Shown here piece by piece: positions 14,197-18,383 of a stretch of DNA of 18,383 nt; position 1 is the first letter of the stretch, and each line of letters opens with the position of its first letter. The DNA is taken from assembly GCA_021161105.1 (NCBI GenBank), contig JAGHBG010000129.1:1-18383 (forward strand). Reading direction: 5' to 3'. The notes beneath the pieces were generated by a model, which saw only the letters and a list, made by a program, of their open reading frames with translations, was not told where the DNA came from and did not search any database. Both the position numbers and the translations under genes were made by a program. This stretch comes from Thermotogaceae bacterium (lineage in GTDB: Bacteria > Thermotogota > Thermotogae > Thermotogales > Thermotogaceae).

Positions 14197-14644
14197 TCTT
14201 TTAGAGTCTTTTAAGCATGCAATTGATGGAATTGAAGAAGCTTTAAGAGTTGAAAGAAATCTAAAAATACACTTTGCAATAGGATTTATAGTCCTAATTG
14301 TTGCTTTTTTCCTGAATTTTGCCTACACAGATATGTTGTGGCTTATATTTGCAGTATTCTCTGTAATAGGTGCCGAACTTATCAACACATTGGTTGAGGG
14401 CCTTATGGATGTTTATTCAAATGAATACAATCCAATGATAAAATTCGTGAAAGATGTATCGGCAGGTATTGTTCTTTGGTATACATTGTTTTCTGTTGTA
14501 ATAGGTGTTGTCATATTTGGCAGGGAACTCTTTGGTTGGAAGGAAGACTTGGGGAACATTTTATCAATAGTTTTCCTGGTTTTGTTCCCATTTCTGGTAT
14601 TCTGGGAGGCGATGCGAAGAAATGGTAGAAACAAGTCAAATTAG
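14183..14644 (+). CDS. dgkA: DgkA-type integral membrane kinase (diacylglycerol or undecaprenol kinase)
   Basis: Small membrane kinase family that phosphorylates undecaprenol (in most Gram-positive-like members) or diacylglycerol. Motifs: SFKHAIDGIEEALRVERNLKIH, the catalytic-site helix GAELINTLVEGLMD and IKFVKDVSAGIVL. There are four hydrophobic stretches; the last (NILSIVFLVLFPFLVFWEAM) is beyond the usual three, making the protein about 30 residues longer than the common form of about 120. The start is uncertain. TTG 14183 gives 153 residues and a family-like N-terminus, with AAAGGAAG rather far upstream (about 13 bases); ATG 14129 would add 18 polar residues and overlap korC by 68 bases. 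The 3' end overlaps cheB by 23 bases. Undecaprenol kinase would fit with glmM in wall synthesis, but the lipid substrate is not provable here. Confidence 0.85.
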   Translation: MGSNNLLESFKHAIDGIEEALRVERNLKIHFAIGFIVLIVAFFLNFAYTDMLWLIFAVFSVIGAELINTLVEGLMDVYSNEYNPMIKFVKDVSAGIVLWYTLFSVVIGVVIFGRELFGWKEDLGNILSIVFLVLFPFLVFWEAMRRNGRNKSN

Positions 14645-15665
14645 GGTAATGATTGCTGATGATTCAGCATTTATGAGAATGATATTAAAAGACATTATAG
14701 ATTCGCAACCTGATATGAAGGTTGTTGCTATTGCGAAGGATGGACTGGAAGCCGTGGAACTTGCGGTGAAGCATAGACCAGATGTGATAACTCTTGACGT
14801 TGAAATGCCGAAGTTAAATGGAATAGAGGCGTTAAAGCTTATCATGAAAAAGGCTCCAGCAAGGGTAATAATGGTGTCTTCTTTAACAGAGGAAGGAGCT
14901 GAAATAACCTTAACAGCACTTCAGATAGGTGCAGTGGATTTTTTGGCAAAACCTGCAGGATCGGTATCAATGACCTTCAGGCAGGTGGCAGATCAACTCC
15001 TTGAGAAAATAAGAAATGCAATCAAGGTGGATCTTACGAAGCTTACCGCAAGAGAAGTTAAGCCGTCTATGATTAAAATGAAAAAAGTTCAGGCTGCTAC
15101 GGGAAAAGTAGTGGTTATTGGAGCCTCGACGGGAGGTCCCAGATCACTTGACATGGTTATACCTCCACTCCCATCGAATTTTCCTGCTCCCATTATAGTA
15201 GTTCAGCATATGCCAGCAGGATTTACAAAATCGTTAGCAGCAAGACTTGATAAAAACAGTAACCTTAATGTTAAGGAAGCACAAGAGGAAGATATTCTAA
15301 AACCCGGGTGGGTTTATGTTGCTCCAGGGGATTACCATCTTGGAGCAAGGCTCAATGGTTCGAGGGTTTCTCTTTATCTTGATAAATCCCCAAAGATAAA
15401 TAATGTAAGACCTGCAATTGACTATACACTTGATAAAATAACAGAGATCTATAAGGAAAAAACTATAGCAGTTATATTAACTGGTATGGGAAAGGATGGA
15501 ACAAAAGGGGCTTTTAAAGTTAAATTTTATAAAGGCACTGTTATTGCAGAATCAAAGGAAACTTGCGTGGTTTTTGGAATGCCTAAATCTGTGATAGAGG
15601 AAGGATACGTTGATTACGTCCTTCCAGCGTATAAAATACCAGAGAAACTCGTTGAACTTGTATAG
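14622..15665 (+). CDS. cheB: Chemotaxis response regulator protein-glutamate methylesterase CheB
   Basis: Two-domain protein that removes methyl groups (and deamidates Gln) from chemoreceptors to adapt the signal. Residues 6-125 are a receiver domain: Asp13-Asp14 (IADDSAFMRM), phospho-acceptor Asp59 in TLDVEMPKLNG, Ser/Lys in MVSS and FLAKPA. The linker runs to about 160. Residues 162-347 are the esterase with catalytic triad Ser169 (GASTGGP), His196 (VVQHMPAGF) and Asp292 (LTGMGKDG), plus the C-terminal VVFGMPKSVIEEGYVD. The 347-residue length is standard, so it is full-length and probably active. ATG 14622 lies within the end of dgkA with GGGAGGCG upstream. CheR, CheA and receptors are not nearby, so the rest of the chemotaxis pathway is encoded elsewhere. 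Confidence 0.96.
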   Translation: MVETSQIRVMIADDSAFMRMILKDIIDSQPDMKVVAIAKDGLEAVELAVKHRPDVITLDVEMPKLNGIEALKLIMKKAPARVIMVSSLTEEGAEITLTALQIGAVDFLAKPAGSVSMTFRQVADQLLEKIRNAIKVDLTKLTAREVKPSMIKMKKVQAATGKVVVIGASTGGPRSLDMVIPPLPSNFPAPIIVVQHMPAGFTKSLAARLDKNSNLNVKEAQEEDILKPGWVYVAPGDYHLGARLNGSRVSLYLDKSPKINNVRPAIDYTLDKITEIYKEKTIAVILTGMGKDGTKGAFKVKFYKGTVIAESKETCVVFGMPKSVIEEGYVDYVLPAYKIPEKLVELV

Positions 15666-15685
15666 ATCGAAGGGAGGAGTTACTT

Positions 15686-18383
15686 GTGGACTATAAAGAC
15701 ACACTCAATCTTCCAAAAACTGACTTTTCAATGAGGGCAAACTTGGTAAAAAAGGAACCACAGTTTTTGGACTATTGGAAGAAAATTGATCTGTACAATT
15801 ACACGTTGGAAGAAAGAGAAGGCAAGCCGTTGTTTGTTCTTCATGATGGACCTCCCTATGCTAATGGACATATTCATCTTGGAACAGCGATGAATAAGAT
15901 ATTGAAGGATGTCGTTATGAAATATAAAACAATGAGAGGATACAAAACTCCATACATTCCCGGATGGGATACGCATGGTCTTCCCATTGAACATAAAGTC
16001 ACAACGGAACTTGGAGAAAAGGCAAAGGAGATGTCAGCTTCTGATATAAGAAAAGAATGTGAGAAATTTGCAAAGAAATTTATTGAAATACAGAAAAAGG
16101 AGTTCATCAGACTTGGTGTAAGAGGAGATTGGGAAAGTCCATACTATACTTTTGACCCTATGTATGAAGCAAAGATACTGGAAATTTTTAAAACTCTGAT
16201 TGAAAAAGGGCAAGTTTACAGAGCAAAGAAACCTATTTACTGGTGTCATCATTGTAAAACTGCGTTAGCAGAAGCGGAAATTGAGTATCATGATCATGAA
16301 TCACCTTCGATATATGTGAAATTCCCATTTGAAGACGAGCCGGAAAAATTTGTAATTATCTGGACTACTACGCCCTGGACTCTTCCTGCAAATACAGGTG
16401 TTGCTCTTCATCCGCATTATACATATGTTGAATTAAAAGTTGGTAATGAAACATGGATAGTTGCAAAAGATCTTCTTGAAAACTTTGTGAAAGAGGCAAA
16501 TATAGAGAATTATGAAGTAATAAAAGAATTCAAAGGTGCAGAACTTGATGGAAAACTCCTTATTCATCCTATATTTGATAATAAGAGGTCAAGAATCTTT
16601 CTGGCGGATTTTGTCTCTCTTGATACAGGTACTGGATGTGTACATACAGCACCAGGTCATGGTGAAGAGGATTACATATACGGACATCTCAAAAATGGTC
16701 TTGATGTAATATCTCCGGTTGATGATGAAGGCAGATTTACAGAAGAAGCTGGAAAGTATGCAGGGCTTCGAATTGAAGAAGCCAATCCAATAATAATAGA
16801 GGATTTAAGGAAAAAGGGAATATTGGTTGCTGAAGGAAAAATAACCCATTCATATCCGCATTGCTGGAGATGTAAAAATCCGATTATTTTCAGAGCAACT
16901 CCACAATGGTTTATATCAGTTGAAAAAAACGAGTTTAGAGAAAAGGTTCTTGACAGCATAGAAAAAGTACAATGGATTCCAGAATGGGGAAAAAATAGAA
17001 TAAAAGCGATGGTTGAGGAAAGACCGGACTGGTGTATTTCAAGGCAAAGAATGTGGGGAGTTCCCATTCCTGCTCTTAAATGTGAAGAATGTGGAGAGGA
17101 ATTTATAGATGAGAAAGTTCTGGGCCATTTTATAGAATTAGTCAGGAAAGAAGGGACTAACGCCTGGTTTAAACTTTCTGAAAAAGAACTAATTCCAGAT
17201 GGAGTTAAATGTCCTAAATGTGGCTCAACTCATCTAAAAAGGACTTATAACACTTTTGATGTCTGGATAGATTCCGGAAGTTCGTTTGAAGCTGTTGTAA
17301 GGTCACGAGATGATCATAAATTCCCTGTTGATATGTACCTTGAAGGTAGTGACCAGCACAGAGGATGGTTCCAGTCATCGTTGTGGCTTTCTGTAGCTCA
17401 GACTGGCGAACCTCCATATAAAACCGTTCTTACTCACGGATTTATAAAAGATGAACAGGGAAGAGCTATGAGCAAATCCCTTGGAAATGTTATAAGCCCA
17501 CTTGAAATAACAGAAAAGTACGGTGCAGATATTTTGAGGCTTTGGGTTATGAGCGTTGATTATTTCAACGATGTTAGAATGTCTTTTAATATAATGAACC
17601 AGCAAGTAGAAGTTTATAAAAAAATTAGAAACACTTTTAGATATATGCTTGGAAATATCTACGATTTTTACCCTGATAAGGATAGTGTTCCATTTGAGAA
17701 TATGCCATTCATCGACAAATGGATGATGGGAAGGCTTCAAGAACTTATAAAAAGAGTAACGCAGGCTTACGAAGATTATGAATTTTCAAAAGCGTATAGC
17801 GCTCTTGTTAAATTCATAACCAACGAGCTAAGTTCCTTTTATCTTGATATAACAAAGGATAGATTATACGTTGAGGCGAAAGAGTCGTTCTACAGAAGAT
17901 CTGCCCAGACAGTTATATTCGAAACTCTGTTTGCTCTTGTAAAAATGTTTGCTCCTTTCCTGACATTTACAACTGAAGAAGTTTATCAGCACATGGCAAA
18001 TCTGCCGGGTAAATACAAGACAATTCAAGTTGAGATGTGGCCAGAATACGATGAAAGCAAAATCGACGAAAGTGTTGTGAAAGAGATGGAGATAGTACTT
18101 GCTGTAAGAGAAGAAGTATTGAAAGCTCTTGAAGAGGCAAGAGCAAAGGGTGTAATAGGGCATTCATTAGATGCTCAGGTTGCGCTATGGTCTGATAAAG
18201 AATCAGTACTTGAAGTTATTAGAAATAGAGGAAAAGAGCTTGAAGAGATATTCATTGTTTCTAAGGTTATAATTGAAGATAATGACGGAGAGATGGGAGA
18301 ATACGTAAAGGTTAAAGTGGAACGTGCGAAAGGGCAGAAGTGCCAGAGATGCTGGAAGTACAGTGAAGATATAGGAAAGGATC
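15686..18383 (+). CDS. ileS: Isoleucyl-tRNA synthetase, C-terminus beyond window
   Basis: Class I aminoacyl-tRNA synthetase that charges tRNA-Ile; 899 codons are present and the frame is open to the right edge. GTG 15686 is chosen from GGGAGGAG at 15672-15679 and the family start VDYKDTLNLPKTDFSMRAN. HIGH motif is HIHLG (62-66) in GPPYANGHIHLG. The editing (CP1) domain includes FVIIWTTTPWTLPAN and the LDTGTGCVHTAPGHG segment. Zinc-finger-like Cys pairs occur at YWCHHC and CWRCK and later CEECG with CPKCG. KMSKS is AMSKS (594-598) in QGRAMSKSLGNVISP. The window ends in KGQKCQRCWKYSEDIG, the first half of the C-terminal zinc ribbon, so only about 20-25 residues should be missing. It lies 20 bases after cheB. 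Bacterial-type (Ile1-like) form with the C-terminal zinc ribbon. Confidence 0.97.
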   Translation, partial: MDYKDTLNLPKTDFSMRANLVKKEPQFLDYWKKIDLYNYTLEEREGKPLFVLHDGPPYANGHIHLGTAMNKILKDVVMKYKTMRGYKTPYIPGWDTHGLPIEHKVTTELGEKAKEMSASDIRKECEKFAKKFIEIQKKEFIRLGVRGDWESPYYTFDPMYEAKILEIFKTLIEKGQVYRAKKPIYWCHHCKTALAEAEIEYHDHESPSIYVKFPFEDEPEKFVIIWTTTPWTLPANTGVALHPHYTYVELKVGNETWIVAKDLLENFVKEANIENYEVIKEFKGAELDGKLLIHPIFDNKRSRIFLADFVSLDTGTGCVHTAPGHGEEDYIYGHLKNGLDVISPVDDEGRFTEEAGKYAGLRIEEANPIIIEDLRKKGILVAEGKITHSYPHCWRCKNPIIFRATPQWFISVEKNEFREKVLDSIEKVQWIPEWGKNRIKAMVEERPDWCISRQRMWGVPIPALKCEECGEEFIDEKVLGHFIELVRKEGTNAWFKLSEKELIPDGVKCPKCGSTHLKRTYNTFDVWIDSGSSFEAVVRSRDDHKFPVDMYLEGSDQHRGWFQSSLWLSVAQTGEPPYKTVLTHGFIKDEQGRAMSKSLGNVISPLEITEKYGADILRLWVMSVDYFNDVRMSFNIMNQQVEVYKKIRNTFRYMLGNIYDFYPDKDSVPFENMPFIDKWMMGRLQELIKRVTQAYEDYEFSKAYSALVKFITNELSSFYLDITKDRLYVEAKESFYRRSAQTVIFETLFALVKMFAPFLTFTTEEVYQHMANLPGKYKTIQVEMWPEYDESKIDESVVKEMEIVLAVREEVLKALEEARAKGVIGHSLDAQVALWSDKESVLEVIRNRGKELEEIFIVSKVIIEDNDGEMGEYVKVKVERAKGQKCQRCWKYSEDIGKD

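Noticed and set aside
1..18383. CRISPR arrays, tRNA or rRNA genes, insertion sequences, intrinsic terminators
   Set aside because: No regular repeat-spacer pattern, cloverleaf-like block, transposase or GC-rich hairpin followed by a T-run was seen; the T-run at 483-494 has no such hairpin and lies inside the caspase gene.

Overview
The window is AT-rich chromosomal DNA from a bacterium of the Thermotogae (toga-bearing fermentative anaerobes). The best pointers are an Omp-alpha-like envelope protein (signal peptide, SLH domain, long coiled coil, C-terminal membrane anchor), an adjacent PEGA-repeat protein, a ferredoxin-linked 2-oxoacid oxidoreductase, an M42 aminopeptidase and very tight gene packing with many TTG and GTG starts. 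Genus cannot be fixed from the sequence alone. TGA is used as a normal stop by at least seven genes here (rsmG, rsmI, the Omp-alpha gene, deoB, the VIT1-like gene, the dCMP deaminase gene and korB).

Positions 1-1484 (minus strand) hold one long, interrupted gene for an exported caspase-family (C14) protein. Its order is signal peptide, C14 domain with His and Cys in place, an EF-hand-like loop, a helical segment, a bacterial Ig-like domain, and a beta-rich C-terminus running off the left edge. Two in-frame TGA codons sit where Trp would fit, and a run of 12 A separates two reading frames. It is either a freshly decaying pseudogene or a recoded gene; its promoter and ribosome binding site look intact.

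Positions 1485-1617 are a divergent intergenic region. From 1618 to the right edge every gene is on the plus strand and no gap exceeds 37 bases. The order is glmM (cell-wall precursor), rsmG (16S rRNA methylation), a LipM/LplA-type acyltransferase, rsmI (16S rRNA methylation), a seven-unit PEGA-like repeat protein, an Omp-alpha-like toga protein, deoB (pentose phosphate from nucleosides), a PadR regulator, a ferritin-like/VIT1 membrane protein, queA (queuosine), an M42 aminopeptidase, a dCMP deaminase, korB and korC (2-oxoacid:ferredoxin oxidoreductase), a DgkA-type kinase, cheB, and ileS (cut by the right edge).

Most of these are housekeeping genes packed as one transcription block or a chain of overlapping operons. 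At five junctions the TGA stop lies inside the GGTGA-type ribosome binding site of the next gene, which suggests translational coupling. No RNA genes, CRISPR arrays, insertion sequences or convincing intrinsic terminators were seen. The points most worth a second look are the broken or recoded caspase gene, the paired PEGA and Omp-alpha envelope genes, the PadR plus ferritin-VIT1 pair, and the split kor genes.
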